DNA of 64,000 bases from Yersinia rochesterensis (GCF_003600645.1 NZ_CP032482.1:930001-994000); one strand, 5' to 3'. Positions 45,785 to 55,177 are shown, counted from the first letter of the stretch. Numbers and translations: made by a program. The notes: generated by a model from the letters alone, not told the origin.

Positions 45785-46744
45785 TTACGCCGTGAGTTTT
45801 AATATCTCCTCGGCAGTTTCTTTGGTAGTCACCAGACTATTAATATACTTTCCTTTAATCGCGCCGATGATTCCGCTGATTTTATCGTGAGAGTGTGCAA
45901 TTCCAATGGAATAACGGGCTTTCTTAATTTTGTCTAATTGAATAGTAATGGTTTTATCCGAGATATAAGTTTCTACCTGATTACCTTGTAAATCATAAAA
46001 GCGCGAGCAGATATCCCCGGCGACCTGCCGGTCATTAAAGTGGTCAATAACATCGCTACCATAAAAAGCGCGCCAGGTAGAGTTTCCCGAAATATTGGGA
46101 GAGCCAATACCGAATATAGCGATATCCAACCGCTGCCAATAATCAGCAATCGCCTGATAATGCTGAGATTGCACAATGCCATCGCGGATAACACTTTCTT
46201 CCAGAATGGCCGGGAAATCGATCAACAATGACTCGCCTTTTAATTTCATCGCAGCGCTGTAGACCAGCGTATTAACATGAAAGCGGCTTTCCAACTTACC
46301 TGAAGGGCCGCCAACCATAGGAATACAGGTTAATTGGCGCGATACCGACGAGGTATCCATCTGCTCAACCAGTGTGGCAATCGCACTGCCCCAGGAGAAG
46401 CCCAGAATATCGCCATTTTCAATAATTCTATTCAGTAATGCGCTGCACTGTTTTGCCATCAGTATTAGTTGATTTTCTGGCGATGAGTCCTGTTCGCAAG
46501 AAACAACAATTGCCTCACGTAATTTAAAGCGCGATTTCAACTGCTGTTCCAACAACAAATTTTCGTTATAGTTATAGTTGATTGAAATAGTGACAATGCC
46601 TTGTTCGCGTACTTTTTTGAGCATTCGGCTGATGCTGGTGCGGTAAATCCCCAGCGCCCGCGCTATCTCAGCTTGTGTGAAATTTTGCTCATAATACATT
46701 TGTGCAACTTTCACCATCAGGCGCAGATCATCGCTCTTTTCCAT
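45785..46744 (-). CDS. sorC: sorbose operon regulator SorC
   Basis: 319 residues from ATG 46744, with GAGG upstream. The N-terminal helix-turn-helix is in NFTQAEIARALGIYRTSISRMLKKV; the remaining sugar-binding domain has GFSWGSAIATLVEQM and IFGIGSPN. SorC both represses and activates the operon depending on sorbose, and it is the first gene. A candidate operator overlaps the bases just upstream of this start. Confidence 0.93.
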   Translation of the reverse strand: MEKSDDLRLMVKVAQMYYEQNFTQAEIARALGIYRTSISRMLKKVREQGIVTISINYNYNENLLLEQQLKSRFKLREAIVVSCEQDSSPENQLILMAKQCSALLNRIIENGDILGFSWGSAIATLVEQMDTSSVSRQLTCIPMVGGPSGKLESRFHVNTLVYSAAMKLKGESLLIDFPAILEESVIRDGIVQSQHYQAIADYWQRLDIAIFGIGSPNISGNSTWRAFYGSDVIDHFNDRQVAGDICSRFYDLQGNQVETYISDKTITIQLDKIKKARYSIGIAHSHDKISGIIGAIKGKYINSLVTTKETAEEILKLTA

Positions 46745-46755
46745 TTCAGCCTCTT

Positions 46756-46767
46756 GCACATTTGTGC
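46756..46767. promoter_or_regulatory. SorC operator candidate 1
   Basis: GCACATTTGTGC, a dyad of GCACA and TGTGC two bases apart, lies 12 bases upstream of the sorC ATG, next to its ribosome site. Two further copies lie at 46900 and 47037. Confidence 0.6.
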
Positions 46768-46899
46768 AGATTTCATTAAGTTATCTATGACTTGATATAA
46801 TCACTTTCTATTTTTTAAGTCAAAAGCATAAAATAATGAATCTCATTACAATAGTACAATAATCCACTAATTATCATCTTTAAATTAACTTCAGATATC

Positions 46900-46911
46900 G
46901 CACATCTGTGC
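46900..46911. promoter_or_regulatory. SorC operator candidate 2
   Basis: GCACATCTGTGC, the second copy of the GCACA-N2-TGTGC dyad, in the AT-rich 5' region of sorC, which should contain the sor promoter. Confidence 0.6.
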
Positions 46912-47032
46912 AATTATCTTTAATGGTATGATTTATATTACATAATTGGAAAAGCGGTTTTTGTGTCGGTCTACTTTATTCCGAACAAATATTCGATTTT
47001 TATCACATTTTTATTTTGCGTAATAGTGTGGG

Positions 47033-47052
47033 ATTTGCACATATGTGCAAAT
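47033..47052. promoter_or_regulatory. SorC operator candidate 3
   Basis: The dyad GCACATATGTGC extends to a perfect 20-base palindrome with outer ATTT and AAAT. It is the farthest from sorC, just before the 3' hairpin of the nitrilase operon. The region between copies holds no gene. Confidence 0.65.
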
Positions 47053-47067
47053 AAAGTCTATTGCAGA

Positions 47068-47099
47068 ATAACTCCCGGCGATAATTAGCCGAGAGTTAT
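47068..47099 (-). terminator. hairpin after the nitrilase gene
   Basis: Arms ATAACTCCCGGC (47068-47079) and GCCGAGAGTTAT (47088-47099) pair over 12 positions with one G-U-type pair. It ends the amide operon on the minus strand, but U-run support is poor. Confidence 0.6.
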
Positions 47100-47111
47100 C
47101 TGGGCAGAGGC

Positions 47112-48845
47112 TTAATTCAGCAGCGGTTTATAGTGATGGGGCTGGCGCATGGCGACCAAATCTTTACGGCGCACCACATTGGTAGGGTAGGGGCTGCCCG
47201 CGAGTGAGCGAGTATCAATTGTCTGTGTGACGGCTTGCGTTTCTTGCCAAAGCAGCCGCTCAAGCCGTGGAAAAGTAAAGGTTTCTGGCCCGAATACTCC
47301 GCTATATCCCCCGCGCTCATTGATGTCATCGACGACATTAGCAAAGGCCAGATAAAGATTATTTTCCCCTGCGCGGGTTCTGAATAAGTGCCAGTGCAGT
47401 GGGTCGGCTCCAGTCGGAATGGGGTAATTTTGCACCACAGCACTGCCCTTATGCGCGGCAGTAAAACCGGCCGGCAGGGCGGCGGAACAGGCGATAATAT
47501 CGCAACCCATCAGGGCCAAAATGCGCGCTGATTCAGGTAACAAAGCATCATGGCCCAATAGCAATCCGACCCTGCCGAGCGCCGTATCAAACACCCGCCA
47601 GTATTCCCCTGCGCTGGCCCACTGTTGATTTTGTTGAGAAAGATGGATTTGCCGATAAGTGCCGATTATCCCCTCTGGCCCAAACAAAACCTGTGTGTTG
47701 TAGTTTTTATCCTGCTGTTTTTCGGCCATCCCCACCACCAGATAGACCCGCAATTTCATAGCCAGGCGAGCTAACGCCTGCACGGCTGGGCTTTCTGGTG
47801 TTTGAGCATCAGCCGCGCCTGCGTGATAGCCGGTCAGGGCTAATTCCGGGAAGACAATTAGTTCGCTACCTTGTTGTAAAACGGCGTTTTCTGTCATGGC
47901 GGTAATGGTCGCCAGATTGTCCTCTACCTGTTCAGTTGAGCAGAACTGCGCCACCGTGATGCGGCTCTGTTTGCCCGCAGGCAAAGGCTGCTGCCCGTAA
48001 AGCCCAAAGAAATCCTGCGGATTCCATAAAAAACTGTCACTTAATAGTGAGTGATAATAGTCAGGGCGGCGCTGCTCAAACACCAATTCGCCCAAGACCT
48101 GGCGCTGGCGGCTGCGGCTGATATCAACTTCGGCATAAGCTATTCCGTTGCCGTCATCCACCACTGCTGCAATGTTGCCATCAGGTTCAATAATGCAGCT
48201 ACCGCCGCTAAATTGGACTCCGCGCTCTAGCCCCCAGCGATTGCTTTCCAGTAAATAGCAGCCATTTTCCATGGCTCGGCTGATCCAGTAAGGTGCGGGT
48301 GTGCGCTCCGCCAGCCAATTGCTGATATGGCAAATTACATCAGCGCCATCCAGCGCCAGCAAACGGGCGGTTTCGGGAAAGTGAATATCCATACAGACCA
48401 ACATGCCAATACGCCCCAGCGGCGTATCAAACACTTGATGCCCGACATCCCCTGCTGCGGCCCATTTAGGTTCTGAAATATAAGGATGACTTTTGCGATG
48501 GCAACCAATGACCCCATGCGGCCCGATGAGTACCGCACTGTTGTAATACAGCGCGGTTTGCGGGTCTACCTCCGGCATTCCTAACACGATATAGCATTGA
48601 TAACGTTGGGCTAATTCAGTGAATCGGGCGGTGCTTTCGCCGGGAACGGTTTCGACCATTGGCGCGATTTCCTGTCGGTCAAACCAACAGTAGCCGGTGG
48701 TCGCCATTTCGGGGGTAGTAATCAGGCGAGCACCTTTTTGTGCCGCCTGTTCTACCAATGCCAATAACTGCTGCACATTTGCCTCTTTGGCAAACATGAG
48801 GGGTTCAAACTGAATGGCGGCTGCAAGATAAGGGGCTATCGACAT
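47112..48845 (-). CDS. two-domain nitrilase-superfamily hydrolase, second domain degenerate
   Basis: 577 residues from ATG 48845, which has GAGGAT upstream. It is a tandem of two carbon-nitrogen hydrolase domains. Domain 1 has the full triad: Glu46 (TTPEMATTGY), Lys118 (CHRKSHPY) and Cys151 (LVCMDIHFPE). Domain 2 (about 295-560) keeps Glu334 (VFPELALTGY) but has Gln399 where Lys is expected (TYRQIHL) and Gly431 where Cys is expected (LLLGHDALLPE), so it should be inactive. Being the last gene of an amide uptake operon, it probably cleaves an amide or nitrile to ammonia. Substrate unknown. Confidence 0.88.
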   Translation of the reverse strand: MSIAPYLAAAIQFEPLMFAKEANVQQLLALVEQAAQKGARLITTPEMATTGYCWFDRQEIAPMVETVPGESTARFTELAQRYQCYIVLGMPEVDPQTALYYNSAVLIGPHGVIGCHRKSHPYISEPKWAAAGDVGHQVFDTPLGRIGMLVCMDIHFPETARLLALDGADVICHISNWLAERTPAPYWISRAMENGCYLLESNRWGLERGVQFSGGSCIIEPDGNIAAVVDDGNGIAYAEVDISRSRQRQVLGELVFEQRRPDYYHSLLSDSFLWNPQDFFGLYGQQPLPAGKQSRITVAQFCSTEQVEDNLATITAMTENAVLQQGSELIVFPELALTGYHAGAADAQTPESPAVQALARLAMKLRVYLVVGMAEKQQDKNYNTQVLFGPEGIIGTYRQIHLSQQNQQWASAGEYWRVFDTALGRVGLLLGHDALLPESARILALMGCDIIACSAALPAGFTAAHKGSAVVQNYPIPTGADPLHWHLFRTRAGENNLYLAFANVVDDINERGGYSGVFGPETFTFPRLERLLWQETQAVTQTIDTRSLAGSPYPTNVVRRKDLVAMRQPHHYKPLLN

Positions 48846-48900
48846 GATTATCCTCATAAATTCTTAATGATGTATTGGGGTGGCTCCGAATAATCGAAAC

Positions 48901-49539
48901 TCAGTTTTTCCGGTTGTTGGCGGCTCCTGGGGTGGTCCAGGAGAAAATATCATTGGCCTGAATCAGTGCGCATGAAATCTCTTCGACGGTAATGCGTTTG
49001 TCCATGGCCTGATGGCGCAGGATCTCGTAGGCCTGTTCTTCACCAATGCTGTGCATCCGCATCAGGATGGCTTTGGCCTCACTGACCTGGCGGACTCCCA
49101 GCACTTTTTTCTCCAGCCGCTCAATACGTTCACTCATCTGTCGCTGCTGTTGGGCATGGTGCAAAGCAAACACCATCGCCGATAGCAAACCGGAGGCGCG
49201 CAGGGGGGTAGTGATTGTGGTATCCGCGCCCATTTTGAGTGCTTGGTCAATAAATGTGGGGTTTTCATAGGCGATAACCGCTATCAGAGCATGTTTGTTG
49301 GGAGCGAACCAGGAAACATCCGGTTCTGGGTTATCTGACTGTAATGCATAGAAAATTAAATCAGTGTCGGCGGGGAGTTGTTCGGGAATGGGCCAGAAAG
49401 CTTGAACTTTAAACCCCATCCGGCGCAAATGATTAGTCAGCGTTTCGCCATCATCGTCGTCGGGGTGTAACACGACACAGCGGACTCCGCGGCTGAGTAA
49501 GAGGGCGGTTGGGCTGATTCTGCTATCGCTAGGTCGCAT
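48901..49539 (-). CDS. AmiR-like ANTAR-domain antiterminator
   Basis: 212 residues. An N-terminal pseudo-receiver (VRCVVLHPDDDDGETLTNHL, about 15-120) leads into a coiled coil (QQRQMSERIERLEKKVLG) and a C-terminal ANTAR domain (VSEAKAILMRMHSIGEEQAYEILRHQAMDKRITVEEIS in part). ANTAR proteins bind nascent RNA and stop formation of a terminator. It overlaps the AmiC-like gene by 11 bases, so AmiC/AmiR coupling as in Pseudomonas is likely. A terminator hairpin in the leader of this operon (56572-56621) is the probable target. Confidence 0.88.
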   Translation of the reverse strand: MRPSDSRISPTALLLSRGVRCVVLHPDDDDGETLTNHLRRMGFKVQAFWPIPEQLPADTDLIFYALQSDNPEPDVSWFAPNKHALIAVIAYENPTFIDQALKMGADTTITTPLRASGLLSAMVFALHHAQQQRQMSERIERLEKKVLGVRQVSEAKAILMRMHSIGEEQAYEILRHQAMDKRITVEEISCALIQANDIFSWTTPGAANNRKN

Positions 49540-50695
49540 GTGGATACCCCACTGTCGTGAGTTTGGTGACCCAATCGCCCTGAATCTGGTGGGTCATATA
49601 GGGGTCGGGTTCGACGATGCGGCGAGATTCCTGCACGATAGTAAATTGCCCACTTTCATTCGCCATACCAATGCGCGGATAAAGCCCAGTATGTTGATTC
49701 AGCGGATCAATACGAATGCGGCCTTGTGGCGCATCAAACTGGCTCCCGCGCAGGGCGGCAGAAAGCGGATAAATATGGTCACTGCCGCACTCCGCCATAG
49801 CTTTGGCGAATAAATGCACCTGACTGTAGGTGGCTTCCCAATTCATGTCGGTGGTGAGTTCCGGCCCGAACTGTTGATGAAATTGTTTGAGTGCTGATTG
49901 ATTGGCTTGGGTGCCAATACTTTGGAAATAAGGGGCTGAACTGAAATGACCCTGTGCCACTTCCGCCCCCATAATGGCAATCTCTGTTTCTGATGTATTC
50001 AGGCTGCCAATAGGCATACGGGCAGGATCTAGCCCCGCGGCCTGATAAGCTTGATACAAGAAAGGGACAGTTTGTCCCACCACAGTGCTAAAGATGAAAT
50101 CTGGCTGCTTTTTGCTTATTTCCTCAATGATGGGCAAGAAAGCTTCATAAGGGGCATTCAGATCAAGGTAGCGCTCGCCGATAACCGCACCATCATGGCG
50201 TTGCAGAATTAGCTCCTGCATGTTGCGGTTACATTCGTAGGGGTAAATATAGCGCGAGCCAATCAAATACACGCGCGCGCCAAACTGCCCAGTTAAATAA
50301 TCCGCCAGTTGTACGCAGTTTTGATTGGGCGCAGCACCGCCATAGAAAATATTGTCAGAAAATTCAAAACCTTCATACAGTTGCGAATAGAACAGCAGCC
50401 GCCGATATTTTTCTACAATCGGCGACATAGCTTTGCGACTACTGGAGGTATAGCCGCCAAAAATCACATTAACCTCATGTTCGACAATGAGTTGCTCGGC
50501 CAAAGCACGGAACTGCGCATCATCAGATTGTGGGTCAAAATGAATCGCATTCAGCGGCCTGCCGTTGATGCCACCATGGTGGTTAATTTCAGCAATCGCC
50601 TGTGTCGCCCCACGCCATTGCGACAACTCTTGTGCCGCCGTCACTCCACTGAAAGAGTAGAGCAAGCCAATATTGACCGGGATATCTGAACTCAT
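49529..50695 (-). CDS. AmiC-like amide sensor
   Basis: 388 residues from ATG 50695 with AGG five bases upstream. It has the periplasmic-binding fold (VNIGLLYSFSGVTAAQELSQWRG, NVIFGGYTSSSRKAMSPI, YLIGSRYIYPYECNR) but no signal peptide, as in cytoplasmic AmiC of Pseudomonas. AmiC binds amides and releases AmiR. The next gene encodes an ANTAR protein, completing the pair. It is also related to the UrtA-type binding protein of the same operon. Confidence 0.86.
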   Translation of the reverse strand: MSSDIPVNIGLLYSFSGVTAAQELSQWRGATQAIAEINHHGGINGRPLNAIHFDPQSDDAQFRALAEQLIVEHEVNVIFGGYTSSSRKAMSPIVEKYRRLLFYSQLYEGFEFSDNIFYGGAAPNQNCVQLADYLTGQFGARVYLIGSRYIYPYECNRNMQELILQRHDGAVIGERYLDLNAPYEAFLPIIEEISKKQPDFIFSTVVGQTVPFLYQAYQAAGLDPARMPIGSLNTSETEIAIMGAEVAQGHFSSAPYFQSIGTQANQSALKQFHQQFGPELTTDMNWEATYSQVHLFAKAMAECGSDHIYPLSAALRGSQFDAPQGRIRIDPLNQHTGLYPRIGMANESGQFTIVQESRRIVEPDPYMTHQIQGDWVTKLTTVGYPHAT

Positions 50696-50743
50696 AGGCA
50701 CCTGCTTTCACTATTAAAAGGATGATTGTGCGAATGCGCATAA

Positions 50744-50765
50744 CCCCCCGGCGTATGCCGAGGGG
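50744..50765 (-). other. stem-loop between amidase and regulator genes
   Basis: Arms 50744-50752 and 50757-50765, nine base pairs with one G-U on the minus strand and a 4-base loop. It separates the amidase gene from the AmiC-like gene and may lower regulator expression. No U-run. Confidence 0.6.
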
Positions 50766-50774
50766 TAGGGATTA

Positions 50775-51761
50775 TTACGCTAAAAGTTCTTTGTTAAGCA
50801 TCGCGCCGACGGTGTATTTCGGGTCAACCATATTGCCCAGCCGCACTTTGCCGCATTGGCTCAGTAGCATGTAGGCATCCCACTGTTCGAAGCCAAAATC
50901 GGCCACTAACCAGTAAATAAGGTCACGATAAGCAATGCGGGTGGCATCCTCTAATGGGCGTGCGCTGCCGATACTCATGATGGTTTCGGCGTTTTCCATC
51001 CGTGGCCAGGAGAGTTGCCAGTTTTTAATCAAATCCACTTTGATGGTGGTGATGGAGGCGAACTCCACCGCAGTGCCGCAAATCTCGCCATCCCCCTGAC
51101 AAGCATGAGCATCACCAATAAACAGGCGGCCGCCGGGGGCGCGCACTGGCAGATAAGTAATGCTGCCCGGCCCGATGTCCGGCACGTCCATATTCCCGCC
51201 GTGATTATCCGGCGTTAGAGAATTGATAGAGTCAATTTCTGGCGACACACTCAGGGTGCCGATATGCGGCTTATAGGGCAGGGTATGGCGCTCGCTCCAG
51301 TAGACTTTTTCACTGTCGAGCTTAATCATGCGCACTTTTTCCGGCAGCGGGTCATTGAGCATGGCGGTCAAGTCGGTGCCGGTCAGCCCACCAAAGTGCG
51401 GGATCATGGCGCAGATGCCGTGCGGGTTAACCCCACGCGGTAACATGGATTCAATATAGACCGCAATAACATCGCCTTTCTCCGCACCATTGACCATGAT
51501 TGGGCCATTCTGCGGGTTGAGAAACGGCATTTTGAGCAGTTGGCTTGGGATATCTTGCTCCGAACTAATCGCCCCTTCGAAAGCATCTCGCGTGTCCACA
51601 ATCACCCGATCGCCCGGTTCAATGGTCAGCACCGGCGTTGAGTAAGGGCCGATAGTGTAGTGAAACTCTTTTTGCATCTCTTCCGTCAAATGGTGGGTTA
51701 CCGGTTTACGTCCCGCACCGACACCGCGTTTGACCATGATTGATTCTTCCAGCCATTTCAT
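50775..51761 (-). CDS. fmdA: formamidase/acetamidase (FmdA/AmdA family)
   Basis: 328 residues from ATG 51761 with GGAGA upstream. Family landmarks: VLTIEPGDRVIVDTRDAFEG, NPQNGPIMVNGAEKGDVIAV, MIPHFGG, and GRLFIGDAHACQGDGEICGTAVE, which holds the metal-binding acidic/His residues. It hydrolyses formamide or short amides to ammonia and the acid. It follows the importer ATPase genes in the same transcript, so imported amides can be used at once as nitrogen. Confidence 0.88.
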   Translation of the reverse strand: MKWLEESIMVKRGVGAGRKPVTHHLTEEMQKEFHYTIGPYSTPVLTIEPGDRVIVDTRDAFEGAISSEQDIPSQLLKMPFLNPQNGPIMVNGAEKGDVIAVYIESMLPRGVNPHGICAMIPHFGGLTGTDLTAMLNDPLPEKVRMIKLDSEKVYWSERHTLPYKPHIGTLSVSPEIDSINSLTPDNHGGNMDVPDIGPGSITYLPVRAPGGRLFIGDAHACQGDGEICGTAVEFASITTIKVDLIKNWQLSWPRMENAETIMSIGSARPLEDATRIAYRDLIYWLVADFGFEQWDAYMLLSQCGKVRLGNMVDPKYTVGAMLNKELLA

Positions 51762-51792
51762 TAGCAATTCTCCACGTAATTAGGGTATCCGG

Positions 51793-52512
51793 CTACAAAG
51801 CCAGGTGACGACGCATTAAAAGATCATCAGCAAGTTGTTGTTGTGAAAGGTTTTCTACCACCTGGCCTTTATCCATTACCGCACAACGTTGCGCGGCCCG
51901 CTGGATCATCGCGATATCCTGCTCGACCAGAATCACCGCCACATGCAGCTCGCGGGCAATGCGCACTAAAGTGTCGGCAATGATGTTGACGATAGAGGGC
52001 TGAACACCCTCAGAAGGTTCATCCAGCAATAACACTTTTGGCGATCCGACCAAGGCTCTGGCGATAGCTAACTGTTGTTGCTCGCCGCCACTCATGGTGC
52101 CGGCTTTTTGTTTGAGTCTTTGACGCAAAATCGGGAAGTAATCCAGTACCCGCTCCAGTAGGTCTTTGGCAAACTCGCGGTGTTCACGGACAAATTGCAT
52201 GCCGACTTGTAGATTTTCTGCCACCGTCAGGCCCGCAAATACCTCCCGCCCTTGCGGCACATAGCCAATCCCCAACCGGGCGCGGCGCTGCGGCGAGGCC
52301 TGGGTGATGTCAATTTCCCCTAACAAAATCTGCCCTTTTTTCGCCGGAACTGCGCCAATCAACGTGCGCATTAAGGTGGTTTTCCCCACGCCATTGCGGC
52401 CAATCAACCCCAAGACTTCTGCCGCGTGCAATTGCAGCACGACGCCATTGAGCACTTGCCCGCCGCCATAACCGCCAGTCAGCCCCTCTATTTGCAAAAC
52501 CACGTTATTCAT
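51793..52512 (-). CDS. amide/urea ABC importer, ATPase (UrtE/LivF type)
   Basis: 239 residues. Walker A GRNGVGKTTLMRTL near 38, signature MSGGEQQQLAIARAL near 140, Walker B VLLLDEPSEGVQPS, H-loop LVEQDIAM. LivF/UrtE-type second ATPase of a branched-chain/urea-type importer. Starts four bases before the stop of the other ATPase gene. Confidence 0.9.
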   Translation of the reverse strand: MNNVVLQIEGLTGGYGGGQVLNGVVLQLHAAEVLGLIGRNGVGKTTLMRTLIGAVPAKKGQILLGEIDITQASPQRRARLGIGYVPQGREVFAGLTVAENLQVGMQFVREHREFAKDLLERVLDYFPILRQRLKQKAGTMSGGEQQQLAIARALVGSPKVLLLDEPSEGVQPSIVNIIADTLVRIARELHVAVILVEQDIAMIQRAAQRCAVMDKGQVVENLSQQQLADDLLMRRHLAL

Positions 52513-53243
52513 ACCGCTTTCCCCAAATAGATATCCGCCACATCCTCGCGCGCCAGCACCTCGGCGGCATTGCCGTCAGCAAAAACTTGTCCGCCATGCA
52601 GGACGGTGACCTGTGAAGCTATTTGCCGCACGAATGTCATGTCGTGCTCTACCACCATCAGCGTCAGGCCATCATTTTGCATCTGCTTGATAAGTTCGCC
52701 GGTGAGATAAGTTTCATCGATAGATAAACCGGCGACTGGCTCATCAAGCATCAGCAGAGTGGGCTGTAGCGACACCGCCATGGCAATTTCCAACCACTGT
52801 TTCTTGCCGTGAGATAAATTACCGGCCAGTTGGTGATATTCAGTGCTGAGCTTAAAGCGCTCTAATAGCTCATCGACACTGACCGCCTGCGAGCGAACTT
52901 CTGGGCGTAAGTGACTGAGTGATAACTGTAAATGTTGCTCAACAGTCAGTTCCGGGAAAATGCCGGGGATCTGAAACTTAATACTCATGCCCATGCGAAT
53001 GCGCTGAAAGGGCGGCAGAGTATTCAGCCGCCGATTAAAGAAGCGGATATCCCCATCGCTTGGCGTATGTTCGCCAGTCAGCAATTTGAAAAAGGTACTT
53101 TTACCCGCGCCATTCGGGCCAATCACACAGCGGACTTCGCCACGGCGGATTTGCAAATCAACTTGATTGATAACCTGAATACCGCCAAAGCGTTTGCTTA
53201 GCCCACGGGTTTCGAGGATTAAATCTTGCGCTGTTTGATTCAT
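52509..53243 (-). CDS. amide/urea ABC importer, ATPase (UrtD/LivG type)
   Basis: 244 residues from ATG 53243, which has AAGGGGA upstream; longer in-frame starts would lie inside the permease gene. Walker A GPNGAGKSTFFKLLTG, signature LSHGKKQWLEIAMAV (LSHGK variant, typical of UrtD), Walker B LLMLDEPVAGLS, H-loop VVEHDMTF. It pairs with the UrtE-type ATPase. ATGA overlap with the permease gene upstream. Confidence 0.9.
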   Translation of the reverse strand: MNQTAQDLILETRGLSKRFGGIQVINQVDLQIRRGEVRCVIGPNGAGKSTFFKLLTGEHTPSDGDIRFFNRRLNTLPPFQRIRMGMSIKFQIPGIFPELTVEQHLQLSLSHLRPEVRSQAVSVDELLERFKLSTEYHQLAGNLSHGKKQWLEIAMAVSLQPTLLMLDEPVAGLSIDETYLTGELIKQMQNDGLTLMVVEHDMTFVRQIASQVTVLHGGQVFADGNAAEVLAREDVADIYLGKAV

Positions 53244-54298
53244 AGCGATTCCCCTTTTTTCTGACGAGCGGCAGACCAACGGGTGATTTTCTCCGCCAAC
53301 CAAGGCAAGAGGCCGTTGGGCGCGGCTAGCACCACAAACAGCAAAATGGCACCCAGCAAAATCATGGCGTATTCGCTGCCGTAAATAGCCAGCCATTGGG
53401 ATAGCCACACCAGCAGGGCGGTGATGACCGCAGTACCAAAAATATTTTTACGCCCGGCGGTCGCTACCCAAATAACTGGCATTGCGGCGGCGGTCAGCCC
53501 CATGGAGGACGGCGTGATATAAGAACCCCATAAGGTATACAGCGCACCGGATAACCCGGAGAGCACACCGCCGAGCACAAACACCAGTAATTGGTAGCGG
53601 CGGATATCAATCCCCAGCATTTCTGCCCGGCGCGGGTTCTCGCGGATAGAGGCCAGTGTCAGGCCAAAATTAGAGCGCAATAACCGCCGAACCCCCCAGT
53701 AAACACCAGCAAGCAGCAGAATAATCAGGTAGTAAAAGGCATTACCTTCCAGTGCCAGCAATTTGCCGTCGAACCACGGCAGGGAGAGTGGCGGCATGCC
53801 GGACATGCCATTAAAACCATTCAGTCGCGCACTGCCGATAGTCCATTGCGGGCCAGCGGTCTGCGACATAAAAGTTTCCAGCACCAGAGTGAAAGACAGG
53901 GTCACGATGCCGATAAAAATGCCGGTCACTCCGCCGTAAAACATCAAGTAACCCAGTGCCGCAGCCACCGCAGCGGCCACCAGCAAGGCCATAATCAAGC
54001 CCGACCAGGTGGAGAGCACACCATCGCCGAAATTCAACGTCATCACGCCGTAGGTGTAACCGGCAAGGCCAAAGAAGGCGGTCTGCCCGAAAGATAAAAT
54101 GCCGCCATGCCCCCACATTGCCGCCAACCCGATGGCACAGAATGTCCACAGGAGGAAGTAGGAAAAGTCGCCGATCATGGCGCTATCGACCACCAACGGC
54201 AGGGCGAGAGCGCCCGCCAGAATAAGCAGCGCAGCCAGCCGAGTGGTGGACGGCGTGCGTTGTTTTGCCGCCGATAAATGAACAGAAGTTGTTGTCAC
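53240..54298 (-). CDS. amide/urea ABC importer, permease (UrtC/LivM type)
   Basis: 352 residues from GTG 54298, which has AGGAG upstream. About ten hydrophobic segments; GLAAMWGHGGILSFGQTAFFGLAGYTYGV is the LivM/UrtC signature and LASIRENPRRAEMLGIDIRRYQLLVF is the ATPase-contact loop. One of two permeases of the importer. It ends overlapping the UrtD-type gene by four bases. Confidence 0.9.
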   Translation of the reverse strand: MTTTSVHLSAAKQRTPSTTRLAALLILAGALALPLVVDSAMIGDFSYFLLWTFCAIGLAAMWGHGGILSFGQTAFFGLAGYTYGVMTLNFGDGVLSTWSGLIMALLVAAAVAAALGYLMFYGGVTGIFIGIVTLSFTLVLETFMSQTAGPQWTIGSARLNGFNGMSGMPPLSLPWFDGKLLALEGNAFYYLIILLLAGVYWGVRRLLRSNFGLTLASIRENPRRAEMLGIDIRRYQLLVFVLGGVLSGLSGALYTLWGSYITPSSMGLTAAAMPVIWVATAGRKNIFGTAVITALLVWLSQWLAIYGSEYAMILLGAILLFVVLAAPNGLLPWLAEKITRWSAARQKKGESL

Positions 54299-54307
54299 AT
54301 GCAGCTC

Positions 54308-55177
54308 CTAGCGGTTACGGGTAAACAGGCTGCCAATACCGTTAGGTAATAAGCGGATAACCAAGACGGCGGTAACCAATAAGCCAACTTGCCCGGCTAA
54401 TTGCCCATACCAGGAATTCAGCCCAGTTTGTATTGCGCCTAATGCAATCGCTGCAGGAATGGTGCCAACAAGTACATTTGCGCCCCCCACAACCACCGAA
54501 ACAAAGGCTTGCACGATAAAACTGCTGCCCATGGTGGGGACGGCGGTCAGTGTTGGGGCATAAATGGCCCCTGCTAATCCAGCCAGCCCAGCCCCTAGCG
54601 CGAATGTCAGGGTATAAATCCGGTCAGTTTCCAAACCCAAACAAGAAGCCATGCGGGCATTTTGAATGGTGGCTCTGGCGCAAACACCGTAATTGGTGTG
54701 GAAAAATAGCCAATAGAGCACCATTAAAATGGCAATGGCGAAGAAGGGCAGTAATGCACGGTAAGTGGCAAACGAGTAGTCGCCGAGGGTGAAAGAGCCG
54801 AAAGGTGTCGACAACCCCTCCAGTGACGGGCCGGCAATCAGCAACATACTTTGCTGTACAATCAAACTGATAGCCCAAGTGGCGACCACGGAATCATACA
54901 AACGGCCATAGAGATGGCGCACCACCAGGCGCTCGACTACACCGCCGAAGAACGCCGCCGCCAAAGTGCCGGCCAGCATGGCAAAAGGCAGAGGCAAGCC
55001 CGCTTTATTCATCAGAATGGTGACATAAGCACCACACATAATGAATTCGCCGTGCGCCAGATTGATCACGCCCATCATGCCAAAAATAACCGCCAGCCCC
55101 AGTGCTGCCAGCACCAGATAGGCGAAGTTATCGCCAAACTGATAAATCACCGAATAGAGAAAGGATAGCGTTAACAT
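54308..55177 (-). CDS. amide/urea ABC importer, permease (UrtB/LivH type)
   Basis: 289 residues from ATG 55177 with AGGAT upstream. LAALGLAVIFGMMGVINLAHGEFIMCGAY is the UrtB/LivH signature; ARATIQNARMASCLGLETDRIYTLTFALGAGLAGLAGA (part) is the coupling loop. It forms the channel with the UrtC-type permease, ten bases downstream. Confidence 0.9.
   Translation of the reverse strand: MLTLSFLYSVIYQFGDNFAYLVLAALGLAVIFGMMGVINLAHGEFIMCGAYVTILMNKAGLPLPFAMLAGTLAAAFFGGVVERLVVRHLYGRLYDSVVATWAISLIVQQSMLLIAGPSLEGLSTPFGSFTLGDYSFATYRALLPFFAIAILMVLYWLFFHTNYGVCARATIQNARMASCLGLETDRIYTLTFALGAGLAGLAGAIYAPTLTAVPTMGSSFIVQAFVSVVVGGANVLVGTIPAAIALGAIQTGLNSWYGQLAGQVGLLVTAVLVIRLLPNGIGSLFTRNR

Noticed and set aside
52509..53408. 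Longer N-terminus for the UrtD-type ATPase
   Set aside because: The extra 55 codons lie inside the permease gene; ATG 53243 has a ribosome site and the usual ATGA overlap.
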